64,000 nucleotides of DNA, taken from contig NZ_ML771899.1 of NCBI RefSeq assembly GCF_009733535.1, positions 1 through 64,000 on the forward strand, read 5' to 3'. The position numbers were made by a program, and so were the translations under genes. Of this stretch, positions 44,981 to 53,935 are shown one piece after another. Within the stretch, counting starts at the first letter, position 1. The number at the start of each line of letters is the position of its first letter. Below the pieces are notes generated by a model. That model was not told where the DNA came from and made no database searches. It saw only the letters and a program-made list of their open reading frames with translations. This stretch comes from Sphingobacterium endophyticum. GTDB taxonomy: Bacteria > Bacteroidota > Bacteroidia > Sphingobacteriales > Sphingobacteriaceae.

Positions 44981-45931
44981 ATGAAGCGTACACTTTGGAA
45001 TACAATTGTTATGGTTCTCATTTTGGGTATTGGGGTTTCTTGTTCGCAGCGGAGAGGACAGGATGGCTCCGATAGTAGCAAAAGTGGATCAGGCAGTTCT
45101 AAGGATGACATCCTAACAGGAGAGTTAACGGTGATCGTGGATGAGGCGATACTGCCCATTATGCTGGAGCAGGCTGATGTATTCAAAACATCGTATGTCA
45201 ATGCGAACATCAAATTGGTTCCCCTACCGGAGCGGGAGGCGATCAATGCCTTAATGCAGGGTCAGGCGAATATTGCTGTTTTGGCTAGATTGTTGAGTAA
45301 AGAAGAGAATGCTGGCTTTAGTGGCAGAAAGATTACGCCCAGAACGTTTCCAGCATTTTATGATGGGGTCGTTTTTTTTAGTAATTTAAATGCTGCAGAT
45401 ACTTCAATTGATTTAAATACGTTAAGTTCAATATTGAAGGGCACTTCGACCGGCGGAAAGCGTTTGGTTTTCGACAATGTAAACTCGAGCACCTTCCGTA
45501 AAGTGAAGGAATTTGCGAAATTGGATAAGGTGTCGGGCCAATCGGTAAGGGGGATGAAATCTTCAAAAGAGGTTTTAGAGGAGGTTCTGAAGGATGCCAA
45601 CAGTATAGGAGTGATTTCTTATGGGCAATATTTAGATTGTGTAAAGCAGTTTGGAGAAGAAAATAAAATTCGTATCTTAAGCCTTCAAAGTTTGAAGGAC
45701 GGCAAGAGCTTAGGCTATTTTAAGCCGTCGCAGACAACTTTTGCTACCGATGAATACGCGTTGAAGACAGAGTTTCATGTACTAAACTATCAACCGAATA
45801 TGGGATTGGGAATTGGATTTTCTGCCTTTATGACGGGGGATCGTGGCCAGCGGATTGTTCTTAAATACGGTTTATTGCCGGTAACTATGCCGGGAAGAGA
45901 GATTATTATCAGAGAAGACAACATAAATTAG
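44981..45931 (+). CDS. PstS-like phosphate/oxyanion-binding lipoprotein
   Basis: The 316-residue protein has a lipoprotein signal (GIGVSC, acylated Cys21), a Ser/Gly linker, then a type II periplasmic binding fold like PstS. Typical parts are ELTVIVDEAILPIM, then FYDGVVFFSNLNA and FDNVNSSTFRKVKEF. No pst permease or ATPase gene is adjacent. In Bacteroidota this kind of protein is regularly found with exbB-exbD-tonB, so it may serve the Ton system rather than a phosphate ABC transporter. Confidence 0.75.
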   Translation: MKRTLWNTIVMVLILGIGVSCSQRRGQDGSDSSKSGSGSSKDDILTGELTVIVDEAILPIMLEQADVFKTSYVNANIKLVPLPEREAINALMQGQANIAVLARLLSKEENAGFSGRKITPRTFPAFYDGVVFFSNLNAADTSIDLNTLSSILKGTSTGGKRLVFDNVNSSTFRKVKEFAKLDKVSGQSVRGMKSSKEVLEEVLKDANSIGVISYGQYLDCVKQFGEENKIRILSLQSLKDGKSLGYFKPSQTTFATDEYALKTEFHVLNYQPNMGLGIGFSAFMTGDRGQRIVLKYGLLPVTMPGREIIIREDNIN

Positions 45932-45958
45932 TTTATAACAAAGAGTAAATAACAGATT

Positions 45959-47710
45959 ATGACAAACAGCAAATTATTTTTAAGCCTTTTAGTTGCGGGC
46001 GCTGTTGCTACAGGAGCGGCACAAGCTCAGAGTATCAAAGACGCAAAGGCTGCAATGCAAGCTGAACAATATGACAAAGCTAAAGCTATGTTGCAGAATT
46101 TGGTTCAGAAAAAGGCAAAAGATGGTGAGAATTATTTTTATTTAGGACAAATTCACTTGATCAACGACAAGATCGATTCGGCACAGGTCGTTTTTCAAGA
46201 AGGTGTTACTAATGCTCCTAAGGAGAAATTGAATACTGTAGGTTTAGGTGTTGTAGACCTTGAAAAAGGCAATGTAAGTGCAGCAGAGACTAAATTTGCA
46301 GAAGCTACCCAAGGATTGGGCAAGAAAGAGTACGAAGTTCTTTATTATATCGGTAGGGGATACATCGATGCTCCAAAGCCTGACTACAAAAAAGCGGTGG
46401 AGTATTTGACCAGAGCTAAGGAAATGAATGCTAAGGACGCTTTGATTCCTACGGCATTGGGGGACGCATATGCTGGATTACGTGAAAGTAGCCCTGCATT
46501 CGTAGCCTACCGTGATGCATTGGGTATCGATCCTGATTTATTGGCTCCAAAGATTGGACAGGCAATTATTTCAAGAAGAGCACAGGCTTATGATGCTGTA
46601 ATTGATCAATTGACTACCTTGTCAGGAGAGAATCCTAACTATGGACCAATCTACCGTGAATTGGCTGAGACCTATTACCTGTCATCAATCAAAGCACCAG
46701 AAGATAAATACCGTGAGATCAACCAAAAAGCAGTTGAGAACTATAAAAAATATCTTTCCTTAACTGGAGATGCATCAACAGATGCGAAAGTTCGTTACGC
46801 TGACTTCTTGGTATATTCAGGTAACTATGATGAATTGAAGACTGTTGCTCAACAATTATCGACTATCGAAGGGGTTGACGCAAAAGTTTACCGTTACTTA
46901 GGTTATATTGCATTCTTGCAGGATAAAGATTATGCGAAATCATTGGAATATATGAATACGTTATTCAGCAAGGTTGACACTTCACGTTTAATTGGTCGTG
47001 ACTACTTATATGCAGGTTTAGCTAACTTAGTGGCAGGTGATGCTGCAAAAGGTGCTGAATTATTGAAAGTAGCTGAAACTAAACAAACTGAAGATGAGAA
47101 CTACGATGAAGAAATCTCAGAAACAGCATTTGAATACTTCAAGAATGGAGAGAACGAAATTGCGTCTAAGATCTTCGCAGTTCCAGCAAGCAATGATAGC
47201 TCCGATTACTTCTTTGACTCAAACTTTTATTTAGGACAGATTGAGTATGGTATCGGTTCGAAAATCGTTACTGCACCTGAAGGTACTGAATATACTCCTG
47301 AGCAAGCTGCAGAGAAATTAAACGAGGCTAAACCTCATTTGGAAGCTGCTGTTAAATCTTTAGGACTTGTTGCCGCTGCGGAGAAAAAAGAAGTTGTTGA
47401 CAAGTATAAACTTCCAGCTTTGTACTACAAAGGATTGACAGAATTAGCATTAGACAACATTATGTATGCTCCTGAGAATGCAAAAGGTATTTTCGTAGAT
47501 TCATTTACGCAATTATTGGCTGCAATTGATGCTTCAGGAAAAGCTGATGATGAAGCAAACAAAACTTATGCTGCAGATGCACATAACTATATCGGTTACT
47601 ATGCATACTTGAAAGGTGACAATGCTAAAGCTAAAGCTGAGTTTGACAAAACATTAAGCTTGAAACCGGGTGATCCGTTTGCTACGCAAATGATTGAAGC
47701 GGTTAAGTAG
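45959..47710 (+). CDS. Periplasmic tetratricopeptide repeat protein, last gene of the exb-ton operon
   Basis: The 583-residue protein has a signal peptide (about 1-23, cut near GAAQAQ) and TPR units throughout, for example YDKAKAMLQNLVQKKA, AQVVFQEGV and DYKKAVEYLTRAKEM, ending with AKAEFDKTLSLKPGDP. It is common for Bacteroidota ton operons to end in such a protein; its partner is unknown. A strong terminator follows at 47780. Confidence 0.85.
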   Translation: MTNSKLFLSLLVAGAVATGAAQAQSIKDAKAAMQAEQYDKAKAMLQNLVQKKAKDGENYFYLGQIHLINDKIDSAQVVFQEGVTNAPKEKLNTVGLGVVDLEKGNVSAAETKFAEATQGLGKKEYEVLYYIGRGYIDAPKPDYKKAVEYLTRAKEMNAKDALIPTALGDAYAGLRESSPAFVAYRDALGIDPDLLAPKIGQAIISRRAQAYDAVIDQLTTLSGENPNYGPIYRELAETYYLSSIKAPEDKYREINQKAVENYKKYLSLTGDASTDAKVRYADFLVYSGNYDELKTVAQQLSTIEGVDAKVYRYLGYIAFLQDKDYAKSLEYMNTLFSKVDTSRLIGRDYLYAGLANLVAGDAAKGAELLKVAETKQTEDENYDEEISETAFEYFKNGENEIASKIFAVPASNDSSDYFFDSNFYLGQIEYGIGSKIVTAPEGTEYTPEQAAEKLNEAKPHLEAAVKSLGLVAAAEKKEVVDKYKLPALYYKGLTELALDNIMYAPENAKGIFVDSFTQLLAAIDASGKADDEANKTYAADAHNYIGYYAYLKGDNAKAKAEFDKTLSLKPGDPFATQMIEAVK

Positions 47711-47712
47711 AG

Positions 47713-47747
47713 GATAGACGTTAGACAATAGACATTAGACATTAGAG
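47713..47747. repeat. Five-unit 7-bp tandem repeat (ATTAGAC-type)
   Basis: Consecutive 7-mers GATAGAC, GTTAGAC, AATAGAC, ATTAGAC and ATTAGAG follow directly on the stop codon of the TPR gene. An inverted set (GTCTAAT, GTCTTAT) occurs at about 48131-48166. Confidence 0.7.
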
Positions 47748-47779
47748 TCTGTTTAGTTTATTAGGTCTATAATTTATAG

Positions 47780-47810
47780 AGGCTCTGGAATTTTTCCAGA
47801 GCCTTTTTTT
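47780..47810 (+). terminator. Intrinsic terminator of the exb-ton operon
   Basis: A perfect 11-bp stem (AGGCTCTGGAA, 47780-47790, with TTCCAGAGCCT, 47794-47804), 3-nt loop and seven T. Very strong. Confidence 0.92.
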
Positions 47811-47819
47811 GGTGAAATT

Positions 47820-47925
47820 TGGTGAAGGGTTTACACCTTCGGTGACTGAGCTTGTCGAAGTCCCGACGAACCGTCGAAGGGCTGTCGAAGGGCCGAAGGA
47901 TTGTCGAGGAAGCCATTTTTAGGAT
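47820..47925. repeat. GTCGAAGG-rich REP-like repeat
   Basis: GGTGACTGAGCTTGTCGAAG (47841-47860) is followed by repeated GTCGAAGG-type units (47873-47880, 47884-47891, 47903-47909). The first block resembles a widely scattered Bacteroidota intergenic repeat (CTTCGACAAGCTCAGT on the other strand). No ORF. Confidence 0.55.
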
Positions 47926-47949
47926 CGTAAATGAGTTATTATTGGGAAA

Positions 47950-48040
47950 TATGTCACTCCTATGGAGTTGTTTTTGTAATTATCATTTATCCAGACCATA
48001 AAGATCTGGCTATAGATACGCCATCCCAATGGGATTTTGT
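47950..48040. repeat. Set of three short hairpins
   Basis: ACTCC-tat-GGAGT (47956-47968), CCAGA-N9-TCTGG (47991-48009) and ATCCC-aat-GGGAT (48023-48035) are arranged in series. The pattern of closely spaced short stems is like palindromic intergenic repeats of Sphingobacteria. Confidence 0.5.
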
Positions 48041-48130
48041 CATACACTATTATATCTTAAGACAATTTCAATATTCTACGTTAAACTCTCCCAACCCTTA
48101 TCTCAATATTCTACAATCAAACTATCTCGG

Positions 48131-48166
48131 CTCTTAGGTCTAATGTCTTATGTCTCCCTGTCTCTT
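48131..48166. repeat. Inverted 7-bp repeat set (GTCTAAT-type)
   Basis: CTCTTAG, GTCTAAT, GTCTTAT and GTCTCCC in succession, then TGTCTCT. They are the reverse complement type of the ATTAGAC units at 47713-47747, so the two sets flank the region in opposite orientation. Confidence 0.55.
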
Positions 48167-48245
48167 CCCTAATTTAAAATGATTCAAAATAACAAAAAGG
48201 GGCGGGATAGTAATCTAGCTTCCTTTTTTTATTCACATAAATTGT

Positions 48246-48253
48246 TATTTTTG
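48246..48253 (+). promoter_or_regulatory. Promoter -7 box of the nuo operon
   Basis: TATTTTTG is a full match to TAnnTTTG, 30 bp before the nuoA ATG. Upstream at -33 there is only a T-run (48223-48230). Confidence 0.5.
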
Positions 48254-48283
48254 TTAGACTACTAATAGCAATAAACTAGAGAT

Positions 48284-48664
48284 ATGGATGGATTAGCTGG
48301 GCAAAGTGCGCCTATAGATTATATTCCTATATTAATTCAATTGGCTGTGGCCGTCGGTTTTGGTGTTACCACGATTATTGGTACGCATTTGATTGGGCCG
48401 AAGGTTCGAACCGAGAACAAGCTGGGCTCATTCGAGTCAGGCATTGAGGTTGTTGGTAATGCGCGACAGCCGTTTTCAATTAAATATTTTTTGGTTGCTA
48501 TCCTGTTTGTGATTTTCGATATCGAGGTCATCTTTATGTATCCATGGGCTGTTAATTTCAGGGAATTTGGTGTACAGGGATTGCTTGAGATGTTCGTTTT
48601 CATGGGCTTATTGCTTTTAGGGTTTATTTATATCATTAAAAAGAAGGCATTGGATTGGGATTAA
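48284..48664 (+). CDS. nuoA: NADH-quinone oxidoreductase subunit A
   Basis: The 126-residue subunit has three membrane helices and the conserved core ENKLGSFESGIEVVGNARQPFSIKYFLVAILFVIFDIE, here seen as KLGSFESG and FVIFDIEV with the acidic residues at the quinone-access region. It is the first gene of a complete 14-gene complex I operon in the standard order. Confidence 0.93.
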   Translation: MDGLAGQSAPIDYIPILIQLAVAVGFGVTTIIGTHLIGPKVRTENKLGSFESGIEVVGNARQPFSIKYFLVAILFVIFDIEVIFMYPWAVNFREFGVQGLLEMFVFMGLLLLGFIYIIKKKALDWD

Positions 48665-48706
48665 CCGTTTGGTTAATGGATTCAGTGGGGCTAATAATTT
48701 TAGAAG

Positions 48707-49261
48707 ATGAGTAATATTACCTTATCAGATGCGCCTCCAGGAGTTGAAGGAGCGGGATTTTTTGCGACAACATTGGATAAAGCCATAGGATTAGCGCGAG
48801 CTAATTCGTTATGGCCATTGCCATTTGCAACTTCCTGTTGTGGGATTGAGTTTATGGCTACGATGGGATCGACGTATGATTTAGCGAGGTTTGGTGCTGA
48901 GAGGCCTAGTTTTTCGCCTAGGCAAGCGGATATGCTGCTTGTGATGGGCACGATTGCTAAGAAGATGGCTCCAGTACTAAAGCAGGTGTATGTGCAGATG
49001 GCAGAGCCACGCTGGGTGATCGCCGTGGGTGCCTGTGCGTCAAGCGGTGGTATTTTTGATACCTATTCCGTTCTACAGGGAATCGATGAGATCATTCCGG
49101 TAGACGTATATGTTCCTGGATGTCCGCCACGCCCGGAAGCGATCTTAGACGGCGTTTTAAGGCTGCAGGATATTGTAAAGAACGAATCGCTGAACCGGAG
49201 AAATACGCCGGAATATAAAGCATTATTAGAAAAGTACGGAATCGTTACAGATAATGGATAA
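48707..49261 (+). CDS. nuoB: NADH-quinone oxidoreductase subunit B
   Basis: The 184-residue subunit carries the terminal [4Fe-4S] cluster N2 that reduces quinone. Ligands are the tandem cysteines in SCCGIEFM, the cysteine in GACASSGG and that in VPGCPPRPE. Overlaps nuoC by 8 bp. Full family length. Confidence 0.95.
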   Translation: MSNITLSDAPPGVEGAGFFATTLDKAIGLARANSLWPLPFATSCCGIEFMATMGSTYDLARFGAERPSFSPRQADMLLVMGTIAKKMAPVLKQVYVQMAEPRWVIAVGACASSGGIFDTYSVLQGIDEIIPVDVYVPGCPPRPEAILDGVLRLQDIVKNESLNRRNTPEYKALLEKYGIVTDNG

Positions 49262-49757
49262 GTTGACAAATGAAACGGTTATCGAAAAGCTGAAGTCACA
49301 ATTTGGCGATGGGATAACCCATATATCAGAACCTAAAGGACTACTTACGGTCGAAACCCATAAGGATCATATTATAGAAGTACTGAGAAGCATTAAGGAA
49401 GATGATTCGATGCAGTTTATCTATTTGACGGATATTACGGCAGTTCATCATCCTGAGCGCGAAAAACCTTATGCCGTGGTTTACCATGTGCATAGCTTGG
49501 TTCATAATGTAAGGATCCGTATCAAAGTTTTTTTAGAGAAGGAGAATCCAACGATCGCGAGCGCCACGGTTTTATGGAACGGAGCGAACTGGATGGAAAG
49601 GGAAACCTACGATTTCTTTGGGATTATCTTCGAAGGTCACCCAGATTTGAGAAGGATCTTGAATATGGATGAATTGGGTGTTTTTCCGATGCGTAAGGAA
49701 TATCCATTGGAAGATCCTAACCGTGTTGACAAGAAGGATTTTTATTTTGGGCGATAA
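49254..49757 (+). CDS. nuoC: NADH-quinone oxidoreductase subunit C
   Basis: The 167-residue peripheral-arm subunit has the conserved stretch [14 protein letters not shown] and, near its end, [24 protein letters not shown], the 30-kDa subunit signature, seen here as [10 protein letters not shown] and HPDLRRIL. Separate from nuoD, unlike the fused form in E. coli. Confidence 0.93.
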   Translation: MDKLTNETVIEKLKSQFGDGITHISEPKGLLTVETHKDHIIEVLRSIKEDDSMQFIYLTDITAVHHPEREKPYAVVYHVHSLVHNVRIRIKVFLEKENPTIASATVLWNGANWMERETYDFFGIIFEGHPDLRRILNMDELGVFPMRKEYPLEDPNRVDKKDFYFGR

Positions 49758-49768
49758 GAAAGGCAATC

Positions 49769-51004
49769 ATGAGTAAATCAATTACAAGAATATCACATAA
49801 TGCACCGGTATTGGAGGATAATGATCCTCAGGAAGACCTGGTGACCCTAAACATAGGTCCTACGCATCCTGCGACGCATGGTGTCTTTCAAAACGTTGTT
49901 CAGATCGATGGGGAGCGCATTGTAAGTGGTGTTTCGACGATAGGTTATATCCATAGGGCATTTGAGAAAATTGCGGAACACCGTCCATTTTATCAAATTA
50001 CGCCATTAACAGACCGTCTGAATTACTGTTCATCGCCGATCAACAATATGGGTTGGCATATGACGGTTGAGAAATTATTGGATATTGAGATTCCCAAGCG
50101 GGTTCAATATATGCGGGTGATCGTTATGGAGCTTGCCCGTATTGCGGACCATATTATCTGCAACGGTATTCTTGGAGTTGATACGGGAGCATTTTCTGGG
50201 TTTTTGTATGTGATGCAAGAACGGGAATTTATCTATGAGATTTACGAGGAAATATGTGGTGCGAGATTAACGACGAATATTGGTCGTATTGGCGGATTTG
50301 AGCGTGATTTTAATGATGTTGCTTTTGCAAAGATTCGCGAGTTTTTAGTTCGTTTCCCGCCGGTATTGAAGGAATTCCAGGAGCTGTTTGACCGAAACCG
50401 AATATTTATTGAGCGTACCTCGAATGTTGCTGCGGTAACCCCAGAGGAAGCATTGGACTACAGTTGGTCAGGGCCGATTTTACGGGCGACGGGTATAGAT
50501 TATGATGTTCGTGCGCATTCACCATATTGTTCTTACGAGGAGTTTGATTTTGAGGTTCCTGTAGGTACGAATGGGGATGTTTATGATCGTTTCATGGTCA
50601 GGAATGAGGAGATGTGGCAGTCGATGCGGATTATTGAGCAGGCATTGGACAAAATAGATAAAGAACCGAAGGGAATATTCCATGCGGATGTTCCAGATTT
50701 CTATCTGCCACCTAAGGAGCAGGTATATACGAGTATGGAGGCCTTAATCTACCATTTCAAGATTGTTATGGGAGAATGGGATGCTCCGAAGAATGAGGTT
50801 TATCATGCGGTTGAGGGAGCAAATGGGGAGTTGGGATTCTATTTAATCAGTGACGGAGGCAGGACACCTTACCGACTTCACTTTAGAAGGCCATCGTTTA
50901 TCAATTATCAGATGTTTGCACCGATGAGCAGCGGCATGTTGATTTCTGATGCGATTATTAATATGAGTAGTTTGAACGTAATAGCAGGTGAATTAGATGC
51001 TTAG
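49769..51004 (+). CDS. nuoD: NADH-quinone oxidoreductase subunit D
   Basis: The 411-residue 49-kDa subunit forms the quinone pocket with NuoB. It has NIGPTHPATHG at residues about 28-38 with the quinone-binding histidine, the HRAFEKIAEHRPF segment and the end FAPMSSGMLISDAI. No nickel ligands of the related hydrogenases. The stop overlaps nuoE by 8 bp. Confidence 0.95.
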   Translation: MSKSITRISHNAPVLEDNDPQEDLVTLNIGPTHPATHGVFQNVVQIDGERIVSGVSTIGYIHRAFEKIAEHRPFYQITPLTDRLNYCSSPINNMGWHMTVEKLLDIEIPKRVQYMRVIVMELARIADHIICNGILGVDTGAFSGFLYVMQEREFIYEIYEEICGARLTTNIGRIGGFERDFNDVAFAKIREFLVRFPPVLKEFQELFDRNRIFIERTSNVAAVTPEEALDYSWSGPILRATGIDYDVRAHSPYCSYEEFDFEVPVGTNGDVYDRFMVRNEEMWQSMRIIEQALDKIDKEPKGIFHADVPDFYLPPKEQVYTSMEALIYHFKIVMGEWDAPKNEVYHAVEGANGELGFYLISDGGRTPYRLHFRRPSFINYQMFAPMSSGMLISDAIINMSSLNVIAGELDA

Positions 51005-51524
51005 TGTTAAAGAAAATATGATTGTCGAATTTTCGACGACACTTTTGGATAAATTTTCAGAGGTTGTATCTCGCTATCCAGAAGGGAAGCAAAAGTCAGC
51101 CTTATTGCCGATCTTGCATTTGGTGCAAGCTGAGTATGAATGGTTAAGTGTAGATGCAATGGAGAAAGTGGCGACCTATTTAAGTATAGAGCCAATTGAG
51201 GTTTTTGAGGTTGCGACGTTTTATAGCATGTACTTTTTACAGCCCCATGGTAAATACACTTTAGAGGTATGCCGTACGGGCCCATGTTGTTTGGTAGGTG
51301 CAGAGAAGATTATGGCACATATTGAAGATAAGCTAGGGGTTAAGGAAGGCGAGGTTACCGATGATGGTTTGTTTTCCTGGCGTGGGGTAGAATGTTTGGC
51401 AGCGTGTGGCTATGGTCCTGTATTACAGATCGGACCTAGTTATACGTTTTATGAGCAGCTGACTCCTGAAAGTGTGGATCAATTAATCAGTGATTTAAAG
51501 GAAAAATCAAAAAGCGAGGCTTAA
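50997..51524 (+). CDS. nuoE: NADH-quinone oxidoreductase subunit E
   Basis: The 175-residue subunit binds the [2Fe-2S] cluster N1a through cysteines in CRTGPCC and CLAACGYGP. The body shows the 24-kDa subunit pattern VATFYSMYFLQPHGKYTLEVC. The start at 50997 (MLSVKEN) matches relatives and overlaps nuoD; a second Met at 51018 is less likely. Confidence 0.92.
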   Translation: MLSVKENMIVEFSTTLLDKFSEVVSRYPEGKQKSALLPILHLVQAEYEWLSVDAMEKVATYLSIEPIEVFEVATFYSMYFLQPHGKYTLEVCRTGPCCLVGAEKIMAHIEDKLGVKEGEVTDDGLFSWRGVECLAACGYGPVLQIGPSYTFYEQLTPESVDQLISDLKEKSKSEA

Positions 51525-51528
51525 TCAT

Positions 51529-52884
51529 ATGGGACGTAAGTTATTATTAGAACATATCAATGTGCCGGGTATCAACACATTTGCTGTCTATCGTGAGAAG
51601 GGGGGCTACCGTGCTGTAGAGAAGGCATTGAAGAGTATGACTGCGGAAGATGTTGTTGAGGAGGTTAAGAAGTCTGGTTTACGAGGAAGAGGAGGGGCAG
51701 GATTTCCTACGGGGATGAAGTGGAGTTTTTTGGCGAAGCCCGAAGGTGTTCCGCGTTATTTGGTATGTAATGGGGATGAATCGGAGCCGGGAACCTTTAA
51801 GGATCGTTATTTAATGACTTATATTCCACATGCTTTGATTGAGGGAATGATTGTTTCAAGCTATGCTCTTGGAGCACATACCTCCTATATCTATATCCGT
51901 GGGGAGATGATGCCACAGATCCGAATTATGGAGAAGGCCATTGAAGAAGCTAAAGCAGCGGGATTTTTAGGAAAGAATATATTAGGTACGGGCTATGATT
52001 TAGAGATCTACGTTCAGCCAGGAGGCGGTGCGTATATCTGTGGAGAAGAGACTGCCTTACTAGAATCCTTAGAAGGAAAACGCGGGAATCCGAGGATAAA
52101 ACCTCCTTTTCCAGCAGTTGCTGGATTATATGGCTGTCCGACCGTTGTAAACAATGTTGAGTCTATAGCGGCGACGGTTCCAATTGTGAATGATGGAGGG
52201 GAAGAATATGCGAAGATTGGTATTGAGCGTAGTACAGGTACAAAATTGATCTCCGCTTCAGGAAATATTGCGAAGCCGGGAGTTTATGAGATTGAGATGG
52301 GCTTACCTGTTGAGGAGTTTATTTTCTCTGATGAATATTGTGGAGGAATGGCGAACGGGAAGCGGTTGAAGGCTGTAGTCGCTGGAGGGTCATCAGTTCC
52401 GATATTGCCGGCTAACCTGATATTAAAGACAATGAAAGGCGAACCTAGGTTAATGACCTATGAATCATTGGCAGATGGAGGTTTTGTGAGTGGTACAGCA
52501 ATGGGTTCTGGCGGATTTATTGTGTTTGATGAAGATCAGTGTATTGTTCGCAATACCTATAATTATACGCGTTTTTACAGGCATGAGAGTTGTGGACAAT
52601 GTTCACCATGCCGTGAGGGTACAGGCTGGATGGAAAAGATTCTTTACAAGATCGAGCATGGACATGGGGACATGTCGGATATTGACTTGTTATGGCAGGT
52701 TCAGCAAAAGATTGAGGGAAATACGATCTGTCCATTAGGAGATGCGGCGGCATGGCCTGTTGCTGCGGCAATACGCCATTTCAGGGATGAGTTTGAATGG
52801 CATATCCTAAATCCAGAGGCGTCATTACAAGGAAACTACGGTTTGGCACATTATGCAGATCCATTGGTACCGGTTACGGAATAA
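51529..52884 (+). CDS. nuoF: NADH-quinone oxidoreductase subunit F
   Basis: The 451-residue subunit is the NADH-oxidising site. FMN/NADH loops are GRGGAGFPTGMKW and CNGDESEPGTFKDR. The [4Fe-4S] cluster N3 is bound by SCGQCSPCREGT and the later CPLGDAAAWP. Length is normal. Followed 25 bp later by nuoG. Confidence 0.95.
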   Translation: MGRKLLLEHINVPGINTFAVYREKGGYRAVEKALKSMTAEDVVEEVKKSGLRGRGGAGFPTGMKWSFLAKPEGVPRYLVCNGDESEPGTFKDRYLMTYIPHALIEGMIVSSYALGAHTSYIYIRGEMMPQIRIMEKAIEEAKAAGFLGKNILGTGYDLEIYVQPGGGAYICGEETALLESLEGKRGNPRIKPPFPAVAGLYGCPTVVNNVESIAATVPIVNDGGEEYAKIGIERSTGTKLISASGNIAKPGVYEIEMGLPVEEFIFSDEYCGGMANGKRLKAVVAGGSSVPILPANLILKTMKGEPRLMTYESLADGGFVSGTAMGSGGFIVFDEDQCIVRNTYNYTRFYRHESCGQCSPCREGTGWMEKILYKIEHGHGDMSDIDLLWQVQQKIEGNTICPLGDAAAWPVAAAIRHFRDEFEWHILNPEASLQGNYGLAHYADPLVPVTE

Positions 52885-52909
52885 GTGGAGCAATTAAGAA
52901 AGAGCTACA

Positions 52910-53926
52910 ATGGCAGAAGAAGTTCAAAATTTTAAAGTTACAATAGACGGAATAACGATAGAAGTTGCTCCGGGAACAACGATATTAAACGCTGCGAGAC
53001 AGATTGGGGGCGAGATTGTTCCGCCTGCAATGTGTTATTATTCGAAGTTGGAGGGCACTGGCGGTAAGTGCCGTACGTGTTTAGTTAAGGTGAGCAAAGG
53101 TTCAGAGAAGGATCCTCGTCCGATGCCGAAGTTAGTGGCTTCGTGCCGTACGACGGTTATGGACGGCATGGAGGTCCTGAATATTACCTCCCCTGAGGTT
53201 GTCGATGCGCGCAAGGCGGTTGTTGAGATGTTATTGATCAACCATCCATTAGACTGTCCGGTATGTGATCAAGCGGGAGAATGTAAGTTACAGGATCTGA
53301 GCTATGAGCATGGAGCTGAGAAAACCAGGTATGAATTTGAGCGACGCACCTTTGAGCGTATCGATATCGGCGATAAGATTCAATTGCATATGAATCGTTG
53401 TATTCTATGCTATCGCTGTGTATATGTTGCGAATCAGCTGACCAACAAACGGGAACATGGTATTTTATTCCGTGGGGACCATGCGGAGATTTCGACTTAT
53501 ATACATGAGGCATTGGATCATGATTTCATTGGGAACGTGATTGATGTTTGTCCGGTAGGGGCCTTAACGGATAAGACCTTTAGGTTTAAGAACCGGGTTT
53601 GGTTTACAAAGCCTGTAAATGCACATCGTGACTGTCCAAAATGTACAGGAAAAGTGACTTTATGGTACAAGGGGCCAGATGTCATCCGTGTAACGGGTCG
53701 TAAGGATGAGCACAATGAGGTTGAGGATTTCATCTGCGATACCTGTAGATTTGAGACAAAGCGTACCGATGACTGGAAGCTTGAGGAGCCTACGAAGATC
53801 AGCGATCAATCGGTGATTGCTTCGAATCATTATTTACAATTTGATCCACCACATGTGATTCAGGACAACCCGGTATTACAGGAGGCGAATGTGGAACAGT
53901 TGGCACGATCTGAAAAATTAAAATAA
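52910..53926 (+). CDS. nuoG: NADH-quinone oxidoreductase subunit G, short form
   Basis: The 338-residue protein has the N-terminal [2Fe-2S] ferredoxin domain (PAMCYYSKLEG, GKCRTCLVKV, ASCRT), the His-Cys cluster site (DCPVCDQAGECKLQDL), and the double [4Fe-4S] site (NRCILCYRCVYV and DVCPVGAL). It then has the start of the next Fe-S region (RDCPKCTG and ICDTC) and stops. The about 500-residue molybdopterin-like domain of classical NuoG (about 900 aa) is missing. Such short NuoG proteins are typical of this group. No frameshift is seen. Confidence 0.9.
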   Translation: MAEEVQNFKVTIDGITIEVAPGTTILNAARQIGGEIVPPAMCYYSKLEGTGGKCRTCLVKVSKGSEKDPRPMPKLVASCRTTVMDGMEVLNITSPEVVDARKAVVEMLLINHPLDCPVCDQAGECKLQDLSYEHGAEKTRYEFERRTFERIDIGDKIQLHMNRCILCYRCVYVANQLTNKREHGILFRGDHAEISTYIHEALDHDFIGNVIDVCPVGALTDKTFRFKNRVWFTKPVNAHRDCPKCTGKVTLWYKGPDVIRVTGRKDEHNEVEDFICDTCRFETKRTDDWKLEEPTKISDQSVIASNHYLQFDPPHVIQDNPVLQEANVEQLARSEKLK

Positions 53927-53935
53927 AGCGGGAAG

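Noticed and set aside
47931..48137. 68-residue open frame in the repeat region before nuoA
   Set aside because: It lies wholly within short hairpins and repeats and shows no family, ribosome site or promoter. Likely spurious.
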